From contig NW_019775636.1 in NCBI RefSeq assembly GCF_001039355.2, positions 648,355-712,354 of the forward strand: a stretch of 64,000 bases of DNA. The letters are read 5' to 3'. The notes under the pieces were generated by a model. The model did no database searches and was not told where the DNA came from. It worked only from the letters and a program-made list of their open reading frames with translations. The position numbers and the translations under genes are program-made. Shown here one piece after another: positions 12,370 to 27,100 of this stretch (positions are counted from its first letter, which is position 1; each line of letters begins with the position of its first letter). The stretch comes from Lingula anatina. Its lineage: Eukaryota; Brachiopoda; Lingulata; Lingulida; Lingulidae.

Positions 12370-14423
12370 GGTGTTACCAGCTCTAAAATTGCCCCAAACC
12401 ACCCAGAACACCAACACAATGGCTTAAAATGTCGATAAATCAAACTGCAGTAATTTTCCCAGATGGATGAAGCCGATTTATGGGTATTACTTCTGCCACT
12501 TTTTCCTACCACGCTCATTTTCTGGGTGAAATAACATAGCTTTCTCTCTCGCATCTTGCATCGAATTCACTCTCAGGTCAACCCAAGTAATATCACTCCT
12601 GTAAACTACTTTTCTATAGTTTTCTCAAAGTACATATAAGTTGAAAATTATTTGATACAATAAAGTATTTATTTTGCAAAGTAAGACTCCAGGCGATATT
12701 GTATACAGTAATATTTGGACTTTATTCTTTAGACATTTTGATCTCTCTTCAGATTCTCAAAATATACTTATAATAATAATAATAATAAGTTTATTGAGAA
12801 CTAAATGGTATGAATACATTTTCAGGCTCACTAGACTACATTATTTACACAATATATGGTCATACAAGGTGGTTATGTGATCATGGCTGTTGTTTTAAAG
12901 CGACTATCATAGAAACTGAGTTGACAAAATAGCTGATAAAATTAACTATATATATATTAACAAGAAAACATCATTAGCAGAAGGGTTCTCAATCATTAAC
13001 TGAGGCTGCCGGAAAAAGGGAACAAAATGTGAGGCTTGGCAGGATGACGATGAATTGACAATCAACATTGTGGTCGTTATATCCACCGTCAGCTATCCTA
13101 ATGAACATGAAAGTAACTTTAAAGTTAATGTTAGGTTTAATAATTTTGTGTTTTATTCTATCCTTCCATTACATACATATTTTTTTCTGATGAGACGTAT
13201 AGGCTGAAAGATGAAATGCTTACATGACTGACATGAATCAACGACCCATCGCTAATTTACTATGAAAGCCAGTAATGCGTTATTATTTATATAGTTGACT
13301 TTTGCTTTAATATTTTAAATCGAAGAGGATGTATTTAATTCGTCACTTTATTATAAACATAGAATATTGAAATGGCTGTAATTTCAACCGAGTACCGCAG
13401 TGATGGGCGAGTTTTGCTCCTTTTCACCTGGCGAGGACTTTGTTCCATTACTGTATAAGCCTGTATAAGCGTTAAATGTTAATAAAATTCGTCACAGAAC
13501 CCCATTCAAACAGTCACCAGTCACTGCATGGTGCCCACACCCTTGATTGCACACAATGCACGCCCGAGACTTAAGTGAAAATAAAATCCAGGGACATTTA
13601 ACGCTTTTGCCTTTGACCTTAGTCACAAAGATATACCATATCCAAAACTGTTCCCAGAATAACGACCCACAAATCTAGAATTTAGTGTTTGAGTGACTCT
13701 CCCAATGGACATGAGCTCTGCTGAAATTCACTTTTGATTACGAAAATTTAAAAATCAGATCGCAAAAGAGGGTTGATAAGTCATTATTCTTACAGCGGGT
13801 TTAGAGAGGATATATAGTAATGACAAGAAGACAAAATTCCAAAATATATGAGAAAATTCCGATTTTTTTTCTTTTTAAAGGTGGAATATAAGTGTATGCT
13901 CTTAATGGCGTAATAGTACTTTGCTGTCTCTCAGTCTGCCACCTCACGAACGGCGTGACCGTCGGATAAGGTAAATCGTCACACAGCGTCTGATAGATTA
14001 ATAATAGAAGTTCCACCCAGAGAACTCCGCTAACCTTCGTCCATCTTATCATCACACTTGGTCTCTGTGAAGTGCCCTATTTCTGTGTGACTACTCGGTG
14101 ACTTTTTTCTCTGTTGTCACCGTGATGAACCTGTAGGTCTAAAACTAGATCTGGAGGTTGATTGAATTATTCATAACCACCAGTAACTAACAGTACAAAA
14201 AAATAATGAGATCACTGTGTGTGGACCCGTACGTAAATAAGTGTGTGTGCGTGTGTGTGTTTGCGCGCGTGTGTATGTGTGTGTTTGCGTGTGTGTGTGT
14301 GCGTGTGTATGTGTGTGTTTGCGTGTGTGTGTATGCGCGTGTGCATGTATGTGTTTGTGTGTGTGTGCGTTTGTGCGTGTGCGTAGGTGTGTGTGTGTGT
14401 GCGTAGGTGTGTGTGTGTGTGCT

Positions 14424-14469
<46 letters not shown>

Positions 14470-14687
14470 TAAAATATTCTATCACTCCACACGGCACATT
14501 AGACCCTAGTACTAGGAGGGAGATTTTATTCCGAGGATATCCTGTATTCGCTTTAATTATCTTCAATGTGTGCAACTTTAAATTAAACTTGTGAAAACAG
14601 CGTTTCCTCATTAGGCTTTCGTCCTGTCAGAATTATGGAAAAAGGATATTTTATTAACTGCCTTTGCTCCAGGTACTTACCATAGGA

Positions 14688-14741
<54 letters not shown>

Positions 14742-17700
14742 TTGTGTGTGTGTGTGTGAAAGAAAGAGAAGGGGTAGAGACAGAGGGGGAAGAGAGAGAG
14801 AGAATAATCGGCGAACTAATTTGTTAAATCGATATGAATTCCCTGACCAACAATTGCCGTTCCAAAATATTGTGTCAGAAATTCATTTCAGAAGCGCCAT
14901 TTGGTCATTGAGATAGATTTCTGATTCAAATAAAATTGTCAGTCTTTCATAAAAATGTAAATAAAGGGGCACGCCACTTACGGAAAGACCGTCTATTGGC
15001 TATGGGTTGTTCACAGCCTAATGCCTAGGATGCTGATTTATTGTTCACCGAGGCAGCGACAGTTGACGCACACATAACAGCAAGAATGAACATGTGCTTG
15101 ACTATAAATTTTAATTAATGACAATTGAAAAAAATTACCAAGGAGATAGAGAAAAGCAAGCATTAAGCACTTCATGTTTGTGCAGTATATAGTATAATAA
15201 ACAATCGTTTTATTTAGCTATTCAGTTTGGATTCACTAATGAGCCAACGGTCAACAAAGAAGGATAGACAATCGGGAGGGGCGGGGTCGGAAGGGAGGGG
15301 GGGGGGGTAAAGGGTTTGCTGCCTTTTATCAGTCGACTTGATTATTTTCTCTAACTACTTTAATTGTGTGGCTGCGACTTTGTGTAAGCTCATCGCACGC
15401 TGAACACGTGTGTTTTCTGTAGGACANCTCAAAGGTTGACCTGCGCCACATGAACGTTATAGACGAGGAGTTGACCAAGAATGATGAATTGGTGGCCTTA
15501 AAACTAAAAACACGTCTCTTCGAGCGAACAGGTAATTTTTAGTTCGATTATATTGTAAACGAAAGTTGTGGTTTACTTCACGGGTCTGAATTATTTTTAC
15601 AAATTATACGGACACATAAATATGTAATTTTCAATTCTCTATCTTTACGTCAGGACTTTCCCTCGGCATTTCTGTGATTAAGGAATTAAGGCGAAAGCTG
15701 GGATGGATCCCCACCGGTCCGAACATTGTAGTGTTTAGTGGTGTAATGAACGCGGACTTTTACACAGATGTATTAGGTGAGGCCCTGATCCCAGCGATAC
15801 GTGATATGTTCCCAGACGGCCACAAGTTTCAGCAGGACAACGACAGCAAACATACCAGCCGAGTTGCTGCTGCATTTACTGAGCAACACGGTATTAATTG
15901 GTTTCGCACCCCTCCAGAAAGCCCCGACCTTAACCCTATTGAAAACGTATGGGCTGAAATCAAACATCACCTGCGTACGCGTGCTAAGCCTACCACGAGG
16001 GAACAACTTGTTGACGGCATTAGAGAGGCATGGGAAAATATTAACGCAGAAAAGTGTAATAAATATTACACTAAAGAAGGTTATTCCAGCGGTAATTGAG
16101 AGAGAAGGTCGTGCATCAGGCTACTAAACTAGAAACACATGTAATAAAGGCGATGAGACATTGATATTTATTTGATGTATTAGCTATTTAAAATTTTCCA
16201 TTTTAACTACGCTTTTGTTGATCGTGACTTATTATAATCAAATAAAATTGTTATACGTGTTTTAAAACTAAGCCTGATTTGTTCTTCAGACTTTTGTTCT
16301 AATATTCGACTTGCCTTTACTCGAGTCTTCTGTTGCAGTTGATATATAACCCGGTATTGTTTGCTCGTGTCGATAGCAATCTCTTTGCATCAGCTATAAT
16401 AGAAACCTTAAGTGAGGCAATTAAGAAGGGGCAGACCGTGTTCGTTAAACCGACTAATTTGGGTGTCCGATAAGGATTGCTTGGGGATTCCCCTACCCTG
16501 TAATTATCATACGGCCTCTATTGTTTGACCATGTGGGGCAGGGTTGGGAAACCATACGGCCATTTGGTAAGGGGAGATTCCGGCGGCACTGTATGTGTCT
16601 GTGGTCGTTATATCCACCGTCAGCTATCCTAATGAACTTTAAAGTTAATGTTAGGTTTCATAATTTTGTGTTTTATCCTATCCTTCTATTACATACATAC
16701 ACTTTTTTTTTTCTGATGAGACGTATAGGCTAAAAGGTGAAATACATGCATGACTGACATGAATCAACGACCCATCGCTAATTTACTATGAAAGCTAGTA
16801 ATGCGTTATTATTTATATAGTTGACTTTTACTTTAATATTTTAAATCGAAGAGGATGTATTTAATTCGTCACTTTATTATAAATATAGAATATTGAAAGG
16901 GGTGTAATTACAACCGAGTACCGCAGTGATGGGCGAGTTATGCTCCTTTTCACCTTAGGCGAGGACTTTGTTCCATTACTGTATAAGCCTGTATAAGCGT
17001 TAAATGTTAATAAAATTCGTCACAGAACCCCATTCAAACAGTCCCCAGTCACTTGTGCCCACACCCTTGATTGCACACAATGACTTATGTGAAAATAAAA
17101 TCCAGGGAAATATAACGCTTAGGCCTTTGACCTTAGTCACAAAGATATACCATATCCAAAACTGTTCTCAGAATAACGATCCACAAATCTAGAATTTAGT
17201 GTTTGAGTGACTCTCCCAATGGACATGAGCTCTGCTGAAATTCACTTTTGATTACGAAAATTTAAAAATCAGATCGCAAAAGAGGGTTAATAAGTCATTC
17301 TTCTTACAGCGGGTTTAGAGAGGATATATAGTGATGACAAGAAGACAAAATTCCAAATTTATGAGAAAATTCCGATTTTTTTCTTTTTAAAGGTGGAATA
17401 TAATTGTATGCTCTTAATGGCGTAATAGTACTTTGCTGTCTCTGAGTCTGCCGCGTCACGAACGGCGTGACCGTCAGATTAGGGAAATCGTGACACAGCG
17501 TCTGATAGATTAATAATAGAATGTCCACCCAGAGAACTCCGCTAACCTTCGTCCATCTTATCATCACACTTGGTCTCTGTGAAGTGCCCTATTTCTGTGT
17601 GACTACACGGTGACTTTTTTCTCTGTTGTCACCGTGATGAACCTGTAGGTCTAAAACTAGATCTGGAGGCTGACTGAATTATTCATAACCACCAGTAACT

Positions 17701-17764
17701 AACAGTACAAAAAAATAATGAGATCACTGTGTGTGGACCCGTACGTAAATAAGTGTGTCTGTGC

Positions 17765-17795
<31 letters not shown>

Positions 17796-17864
17796 TGTGT
17801 GTTTGTTTGTTTTATGTATGCAGGCATGATCGCGCGTACGTATGCGAGAGAGAGAAAGAGAGGA

Positions 17865-17961
<97 letters not shown>

Positions 17962-19814
17962 ATCGGCGAACAAATTTGTTAAATCGATATGAATTCCCTG
18001 ACCAACAATTGCCGTGCCAAAATCTTGTGTCTGAAATTCATTTCAGAAGTGCTATTTGGTCATTGAGATAGAGTTCTGATTCAAATAAAATTGTCAGTCT
18101 TTCATAAAAATGTAAAAAAGGGGCACGCCACTTACGGAAAGACGGTCTATTGCCATGGGTTGTTCACAGCCTAATGCCGAGGAGGCTGATTTATTGTTCA
18201 CCGAGGTAGCGACAGTTGACGCACACAAAACAGCAAGAGTGAACACGTGCTTGACAATAAATTTTAATTATAGAGAATTGAAAAAAATTACCAAGGAGAC
18301 AGAGAAAAGCAAGCATTAAGCACTTCATGTTTGTGCAGTATATAGTATAATAAACAATTGTTTTATTTAGCTATTCAGTTTGGATTCACTAATGAGACAG
18401 TGGTCAACAAAGAAGGATAGGCAACGGGAAGAGGAGGGGGGCGGAAGGGGAGGGTAAAGGGGTTTCTGCCCTTTATCAGTCGACTTGATTATTTTCTCTA
18501 ACTGCTTTACTTTGTGTGGCTGCGACTTTGTGTAAGCTCATCGCACGCTGAACACGTGTGTTTTCCTGTACAATAGAGAAACGAGCAGAGTGCTAACAAA
18601 AGTCCATATTTTCTAAATATTATTTTTTCTGTTATATGTTTTCAATATCAACAATATTCCACGGCCTCGGTTGTTCTCGTGACCCATGATGAATTTTACC
18701 CACGTTTGCACAGTGAGCACCCTGAATTTCATCGTTTTTTTCATAAGCTAGCCGCCATTAGCGGTATTCGTCATATATTTCGTAGCAGGCCCGTAGCCTG
18801 CCATTTCAAAAGGGGGGTTCTTTTTCTGAAAAAGTGGACCTTTTACCATAAAACCTTTGTGTACCTAGATAAAATTTTACTCAGATGGGACCTTTTCACA
18901 GCAAAAAGGGGTGTTCTTTCGTACACCCCCCCCCCCGAATCCCCCCAGCTACGGGCCTGCACAGTTTATTTCGGAAAATATCAGAATTTATTGGAAAGCC
19001 GGTGTAACGAAACTGAGTTTCCGTGTAACAAAAAGTCCGCCCTCCATATAGTTATAGTGGTTAGGGTTAGCCTGTCCTAAGTGGGTCAAAATCTAGGGAG
19101 AGGCTTACATGTAGAAATGAATGGGAAGCGACCTCTCTATCATGGGGGGACTCTCTGTCACGTTACACTGGCCTTTATTTACAGTTATAACCCTGAGTAT
19201 TTAAACTTACGTAAGTAAGTTTTGTTAGTCGTTTTGTGTTTCTGGATGTAGGGAATTATGCAGGCAGGCTGCCATGTTTCTTTTGAGGCTCGGAAGATGT
19301 ATAGGCGAAGGACAAGAGGGTGCTGAATGCCCGCCATCTTTTTCGGTTGTTATTATTATTTTTCTTATTTATATAAATAACCTGAAACTGCCCGCTATTA
19401 TCAGCAAATATTTGACAATTCTACTTTAAAACGACACAGGGATGATGATCATAAATACAAATTTTTAGTAACACCCGAACTTCGGGGTGTAACTTAACAT
19501 ATCCTCTAAAATATAGCGTTCAGAGATTCGGCACGTTAAAGGACCCATTTTCACTTTTTACTATCAGAACGAGTATACGTGTGAAAAAAAATCAGCGGGA
19601 ACTCTCTGCGTCAACAAGACATCGTGCGATTTTCTAGAAACAATGGGTAATTAAGAGAAGTATTCTAAGCAAAACACGAAAACCAATATAAGGCTTCATA
19701 ACAGCACTCTTGTCTCACATCTGGAACAAAATACACCAGGACACTAGATATTGTTGGCATTAAAACAAAGGTCTTAAAAAGGCCTTAAAATGAAAGAGAG
19801 AAGAGAATATGAGA

Positions 19815-19850
<36 letters not shown>

Positions 19851-21059
19851 CAGTCTTAGTGTATAATCTAACCGCACTGAGGTTGGGCTGGGCACGGAGC
19901 AAATTTCAGTAGTTGGGATTCAGTAGCACCTTTAGTTCACTTAACAAAGAACAATCAAATACTGTAGGCCTTTTATCCAATAGGCTGACACTATCAATCA
20001 AAATAAAATTAACGTTTACAAAAGGTGACCTAAGTTTCAAGCTGGTAGAGTCGTTACATATTCGTTCATCATTCATTATCATTTCTTTCATTCAATGGCG
20101 TCTCCATGCAAAAAATAAAAAGAAGGGAAGGGGGCAAAGTGGACCAATATTTTATATTTGCCTTGCATATATCCCTGCCCCAACCCCCTCCACAAAACTC
20201 TGAACCCGTCCGTGCTTTTTTTTTCACGACTATCGCTCAGCACGCAACAGGTGGCGACGAACTGGTTAACATCGAGTCAGCACGCGATCCGCCATTTAGT
20301 TTCGACTTTCATCTTCCTCCCGGCACAATACAACAGACCTCCTTTAATTGGTGTCATGATCTCTGAACGCAGCGATCTTTTATCAATAACAGCGTTCCCC
20401 TTCTCACGAAAGCGTGTCAGTCTTGGCGAACCCAGAATTTTGTCAATGAGGGAAGGGAGGACAAGCAATTTTTCTTTTGTCTCTCTGTCATCTTAATGCA
20501 GCTTGGCATCCAGGGTTACGAACTGTACGCATTGATACGCTTTCTACGCAATTTAAGTTCTGTCACACTTAATAAGCGTATGTCAACCCTCTATGCGTTT
20601 TTTCAATAAGCAAACATAAACACAACCTATGTGTTATATGCCACATTGAATTTTTCACTCGCGAAATGTGCTGATGTCAAAGCTGATGTCAACACTTCGC
20701 AATTTTGTATTTACAGCTGCTGATTGAAAAAAATCACAAGGGACTCATACGCACTGAAAATATACGAAAAAGTATGACAAGGACTTAATGTATTATTTGT
20801 TTTTGTTTTTAGAAGTCGTGTTGTTGATGATGTCCGTCCAAACATCGGAACCGCGTGTGTACTTGTCTCAGATACGCCCTCGTCCTCGAACACTGTTTTT
20901 GTTTTTTACTGTATCAAATTTCACAATGAACTGCTACTGATTGCACATCAGAGGTCAACTGAGGATATGCACCTCTTTGATGGACGCCAATGTTTTTTTT
21001 TTTTTTTTTGTTCAATTGTTGGTGTTATGTCCTCGTGTATCACGCTATGTACGAATTCC

Positions 21060-21110
<51 letters not shown>

Positions 21111-24100
21111 ATAATTTAATTAATTTATATTCCGATAAACTTCTACAAATTTTGCTTAAATTCGTAAAACAGTTGACTCCATCAACAAATGTTTCGAACA
21201 ATACCAATAGTTAGTTGTTTATGTTCCACATGTGAGATAATTATTCCCTTGTTCGTCAATCCATTGAATTCTAACTTGTTAGAATTTCAAGGTGAAAACT
21301 TTGTCATACAGGTGATAAGGCACGTTGACAGGAAGTCAATGGAGGACGAGCAGGTGGGGATATTTAATCTTGGGGCCAATTCTGTTTAAATGGTTTCTGT
21401 CTCTCTATTCTTTTCTTATCTCTTTGAGATATTCATTATGTTATGAGAAATAGAGAACTTCGATTCTCATTTTTTACCACAAGTGGTCTAAAATTCAGAA
21501 AATTTAATGGAAAAGGGAACCGGTGTTACGACATTGAGGGTTTGTGTAACAGAAAGTCCGCCCTCGATATACGAGTAGTTATAACGGTTAGGGTTAGTTT
21601 GACATAGTTGGGTCAAAATCTAGGGCGAGGCGTACCTGTACAGATGATTGGGTAGCGGACTCTCTGTTGTGTGGGACTCTCCTTCACAATACACCGGAAT
21701 GTTCACCCAGAAATTCAGAATCTAGTTGTATTATCACCAGCATTGTAACTTCAAATCAGGGGCACGCGTAAAGAAACAAAAGAAACTCCTACAGGTCAGG
21801 GTTAATGTGACGTAAGTGGATCAAAATCGGTTCACCGGTGCTTATCACTAGTATCTTAATGGACCCTCTCATAAAATAATAATGAGCTTTTTTAAAGAGG
21901 GTAAAACATGTTAAGTGCACACACTAATCTTACACATGGCCCTCACGCTTACGCCAGTTACATACAAGTATACTCTCTGACCACAGGGTGCACTACTGTA
22001 GTAGTCTGGTACGAAAGTGTTGAAAAGCATTCTGTGATGTTTGGAGCAATCAACGTATTCCTCGCCAGACATACCCAGTGGGAGCCATCCCACACCCATG
22101 TTCCGAGTAATTGTGTTGCCAGTTTGTTCAGTCACAAACTAACTGGTAAGCAACACAATTACCAATTAGAGAATGGTTATGCGCCAATTGTATTGTTTTT
22201 ATTATATTCTGTAGCACAAAGTCATGATAATTTATTTACCAGTACAGAAATAAATTGAATTGAATTGAAATCATCCCAGGCTGTTAATGTGCACCGATTC
22301 CGACAGGGCCCTCACAGTGTGATTTTGTATACATGTACTGTAGTACGTTAGGGAGCCCTGATATCACAGGATACATAGAAGTTGAAATACGCAGCTAAAA
22401 ATACTGGTAATTATAGAAGTTTATATTTCTATACGTTTCAGTCACAAGGTCATACGCATGGTAGCCAAGACTCAGGAAGAACTCGAGAAAATACGCAGTT
22501 TTATACATGCTGAGGAGGAACGCGGCGTGAGTGCAATGCATAGTATCAAACTACTCCATTCATTTATCTAGTTTCACCTACATTTATCATAACGTTATTA
22601 TTTTAGTTGTATAAGCTATGTTTTACTTGATTATTTGTACATGTCAAGTCAACCAATAATTGTAAGTTACCTTCAAATTATTTTCTTTTAGACATCTAGC
22701 TAACAATACTTCACTGTATTGTCCTTTATTCTTCAAAGCCCTTATTTCTAACCATTTTACTACATCATCATTCTTTCTTTCTTCTATACATATCTATCTG
22801 TTCGATAAGAAGACATCTCACAATTTTACTTATAACGCACTATGTCGACTGCTAAATGTCCATGTGGTAAATAGCAACGCCCTCTATTTTCAGCTCGATG
22901 TCTGGGCCAATCCAAAGGGAGTCGGAGGCTTTGCCGACATCCGCTTGCCCGCCCACCAAGTGGAATCCACGCTGAAAAAACTCTCAGACGACGGCTTGAA
23001 ACACAAGACACTGATTGATGATCTTCAAAAGTGAGTAGGAGTTCATCGGTAAATGGTTCAATGGTGAGATTTGGTTCTTAGTAAAACCACCATGTAAACT
23101 GATTGAAAGTAAGGTCGCCAGGTAAACATGTTTATTGGGGATTTGTTAAATTTTGTAGAAATGATCCTAGTAGAGTGTATTTGTCTATTTTCACCGTCCA
23201 CACTCTTAAAGCAGTCTCATCCAAAAATGCGGAAAGAAAAAAGCAAAATTGGTATTAAATATGGAGAACGTGTAGATGAACGTTAAAAAATACTACAAAA
23301 ACGATTTCTCAGTAAGAACCTTTCCTTTCCAAAATAAAACGTCGTGATCAGTTGTCCCTACGCTTCCACCTAACGCTTATAGCCATCAGTTTGCAGGTGA
23401 ATATATCTTGTAGCACAGAAATGGTGAGAACTCGAGACGAAAAAAGGCGCTCAATTTTTTTTTTTTTTTTTTGACAAAGTTGATATTGATTTTTCTCAAT
23501 CGATTCGTGCTTGGCATGTCTTAGTATACTCACTAGAAAATAGACGAATTATCGGAAAAGCATCATTTGTGTGCCATATAACCGTCGAAGCCAAGGCCCG
23601 CTAACAGCTCAAAACCAATAGAAGAGTCTGCGGTTTTGTTAGGCAGGTTGTTTTCAGACAGATTCCTTTGATTTTAGTGGTGATGCAAATCTTGTGGTTT
23701 ATCTAGACTTGGAAGGTATTGGATACACAGTATGAATGCAAGATAAATATAGCAAATGATTGCGTTATTGTGGTAGAGGTGCGCACGATGGTGCAGGTAA
23801 CTATGGTAGTGTGTTCGTCATTGTGTTCGGTAAAAATCGTGTGTTTCCGTATTATCCACGGTCGCACCCGAGAATCAACCAGATGGAAGAAAAAAAGGTT
23901 TCGATCTGTAAGTGTTCCGGCCAGCAAATGACCAGATGCATGTTCACATCATTGTGTTATCAATCTTATGGTTGATCTTTAATGGTATCTGATATAGTCA
24001 ATATTATTTCTTTGTGATAAAATTGATATAAAAAACACTGGTGGACCTGCACGAGCTGTATACATAACTGAACCAGTCCACTTTAAGATGTCATTACAGG

Positions 24101-27100
24101 ATTTACTCCCTTTGACTTGTTCTCCCCAAGTTTTCTATTCCCGCTGTTTTGAGAATTGGCGAGGGCGGGAACCCTGTTTAGACGTCTCTCTAAAGTAATA
24201 GCCAGGTTTTAAGTTGTCGATCTGTCAAAGTGGACCAGTCTATTTAAGTTTACCGCTCAATGTGAAAAAGACATAACATTCGCCAAACAGTTTAGATACA
24301 GAGCTGCAAATCAACTCCTCACTTCCAGGGTAATAGATGAAGAACAACACGAAGTCCAGAAAAGGAAGAAACGATCTTTAAGTTTCAACCTGGCGGGTTT
24401 CAGTCTACAGCGCCAAGCGGCATTCAGCCTCGATAATTTCAATAGAGTGAACGACGTAAGTAACAAAAACGATTCCTAATTATATTATATAAAAACGGTA
24501 CCATATTTTCAACAAGTAATTGCTGATTAAAATGTCTCATTCTTCCATTTCACAAATACGCTCATTCGATATGCGCGTGAACACGTACACATAAAATCTA
24601 TCGTACAGTTAAATGTCAACGGTTTGGCAGCAAATAAACTTAATAACTATTATTTTCATGTAAATCACCCCTGTTGCTTGATTGGACTGGATAAACCTCT
24701 GTTGCCTTCAGATCTACAACTGGCTGAGGACAGTGTCGCAGTCTACTGCCTGCCAGGGGAAGTGTTCCCTTTTTGACCTGCCCAAGAACTCGTACGAAGG
24801 ACGACCCCTGCGTGGAATAAAGGTACTGTTATCACCGTTATAATGCATACAAAACAGGGGTAAATTAATAATGTCACTCTTAAGGCAAAAGGGACAAATA
24901 ATGAGCACGAGCTACTCCCCATTTAATTCATTAGTAAATTGCTTGCGACTTTTTAGACAAAGGAGGCGAATATACGTATATGCTATTGTTATCATGTCGG
25001 GATCAATATTATAGGCTATATACGTCTTTTAAGGTATAATTATTGAATCACTGGTGTAAAACACTTTTACTACGTTGTCATATGTTTATTAGCATACGGA
25101 AAAAATATCATATACAAATAATTAAAGATAAAGTGAGCGCATAAATTCGGTAAATAGCATGTTGGGATCACTGTCATACACGATGTTTATAGTATTAGGG
25201 CGAAATATTGGCTCCAAACACACGAAACATTGTAATGAGCAAAAAGGGAGTCTTGATTTGGAGCGTTCAATTTCTGTTTATACGGACTTATACCGGCCGT
25301 TTTACCTTTGTTGAAGACACACAGAGTTGGTAAAATAAGAAAGTCATTTCTTCAGGGACTAAGAGCGCATTTAGAACAATGTGATCCGCGGACTAACAGA
25401 TCCGCTGACTAAATATGGCCGACACAGTTAAAAGCGATGTCGCTAATTCCCTGATTGCCTCCCCGCCTTCAATCGCAACGTCTCTGCAGGGACTAGCGGA
25501 GCCGTTTAATGAGGCGTGTGGAGGCGGGGAGACCATCAGGGAATTAAGCGGCTTGCTTTTAAGCGGGGTCGGCCATATTTAGTCGACGAATCAGTTAGTC
25601 AGCTGAATATCTGTTCTGAATGCGCTCTTCAAGTGTTTAACCGATTTTTTACGAGTCTGTCACGTAATCAAGGTCCTTTGTTTAAGGACAGAAACTTCGT
25701 ATCTCGTTAAGTGTCTTGAGAAATCTAAAACGACCTTCCTTTTCCCACCGCAATACAAGAGACAATCAAAAATTTATTTCAACTTATTAACCCACAATGG
25801 TTTCAGATTGGGACTCCAAAACCCGGCACTACCAAACCAGCCATCTGGGTAGACGCTGGGATACACGCCAGGGAATGGATAGCGCCGGCCTCCGCGCTTT
25901 ACTTTATTAACAAGGTACATGCAATCCGTTATGTGACGCTTGATGTGGTGTTGCTTCTTGTAACAGATGAATCGCTATGTGGCGTGCACGCTTGGTACAG
26001 GAACAGGTTTTGTAACAGATCAATCGTTATGTAATGAACACACTTGGTACGGTAATGTGTTTTTTCTAACAGATTAAAGAAACATGCAAGGGTTTCATTG
26101 ATGTCGCCGCGCACTTAACTTCCCCTTTGGTTGTGTTTTGAGAGATAACTCTTATCGTGTCTTACTTATCTTTCACATAATTTAATAATATGTGAATTAA
26201 AAAAAAATCTGTGATATGTTATAAGTCATTAAAATGGCTGTATTATTCCTTTTGGAACAAGTCTAACGAGCATTTATTTATGTCTTTAGTTTGTTTTTTA
26301 GTTATTTGTTTATTGCTCAATAACAACAATGTACAACAATTATCTTTGTTACATTGATTCTAAAGAATTTATAAACTTTACCACTGTTTTTATCTCCTCA
26401 TCTCCCAGCTGATTACAGACTACAACACCCCAGACGTGAAGTTTATGGTGGATACGTATGACTGGTATATTCTACCCGTGGCCAACCCTGATGGATATGA
26501 ATACACCCACACTCAGGTAAAGGAACGAGTTCAATTTATGCTATATATAAAAAAAGCTACAGTTAGATCTTTCAAGTTCGATACATGTATAAACTGAATA
26601 GAAGCTTCAAATGTGTTACCATTACCTTCAATCACCCTGTTTTAGGATCGCATGTGGCGCAAGACACGGTCCAAGCAGAGCTATTCATGCTACGGCGTCG
26701 ACCCCAACAGGAACTTTAACTTTCACTGGGGAGGTAGGAAAACGCGTCCCGCCAGAACGTTTAACTGCACTGACGGCCACAAAATGTGCAGCACCCGTAT
26801 TTTAAGAATCATTAAGTATATTGATGGCTATTTATCAATTTAAGAAGAGCGTAATTTTGAAATAAGTTTATAATGTAAAACAAACCAAGATTTGTTGAAA
26901 CAACCGTAAAAAAGGCGTGCTAGCACACTAGCGACAATAAGGCAGCATTCAGAACAGTGGACTAACTAGTCTGAGGGTCAAATATGGCCGTCTGGCTTGA
27001 ATACTTCCCCACGGGGAATCTATTCAGTGTCTATTAACGGATTGGACGGCAAGCTTTTTAGTGGGTCACTATATTCGACCCACGGACTAGTTAGTCCACT

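Larger units (their letters stand above)
7984..13069 (+). repeat. Duplicated segment, copy B: promoter region and exon 1 of gene 1
   Basis: This segment aligns in order with bases 1-4200. The main difference is a 985-bp transposon at 8000-8984, absent from copy A. Its right edge (13069) is exactly where homology to 16601 onward begins, so this contig spans both halves of what is broken in the other haplotype. Confidence 0.85.
13070..15424 (+). repeat. Duplicated intron segment, copy A
   Basis: Matches 16601-18559 in order and orientation with small indels and substitutions. It stops two to three bases before the N at 15427. The start, 13070, abuts the end of homology to the 1-4200 segment. 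No coding exon is supported inside. Confidence 0.85.

Noticed and set aside
14171-14611. Long frames on both strands rich in Thr/His or Cys/Val
   Set aside because: They are produced by the GT/CA microsatellite, carry no other protein features, and the allelic copy does not preserve them.
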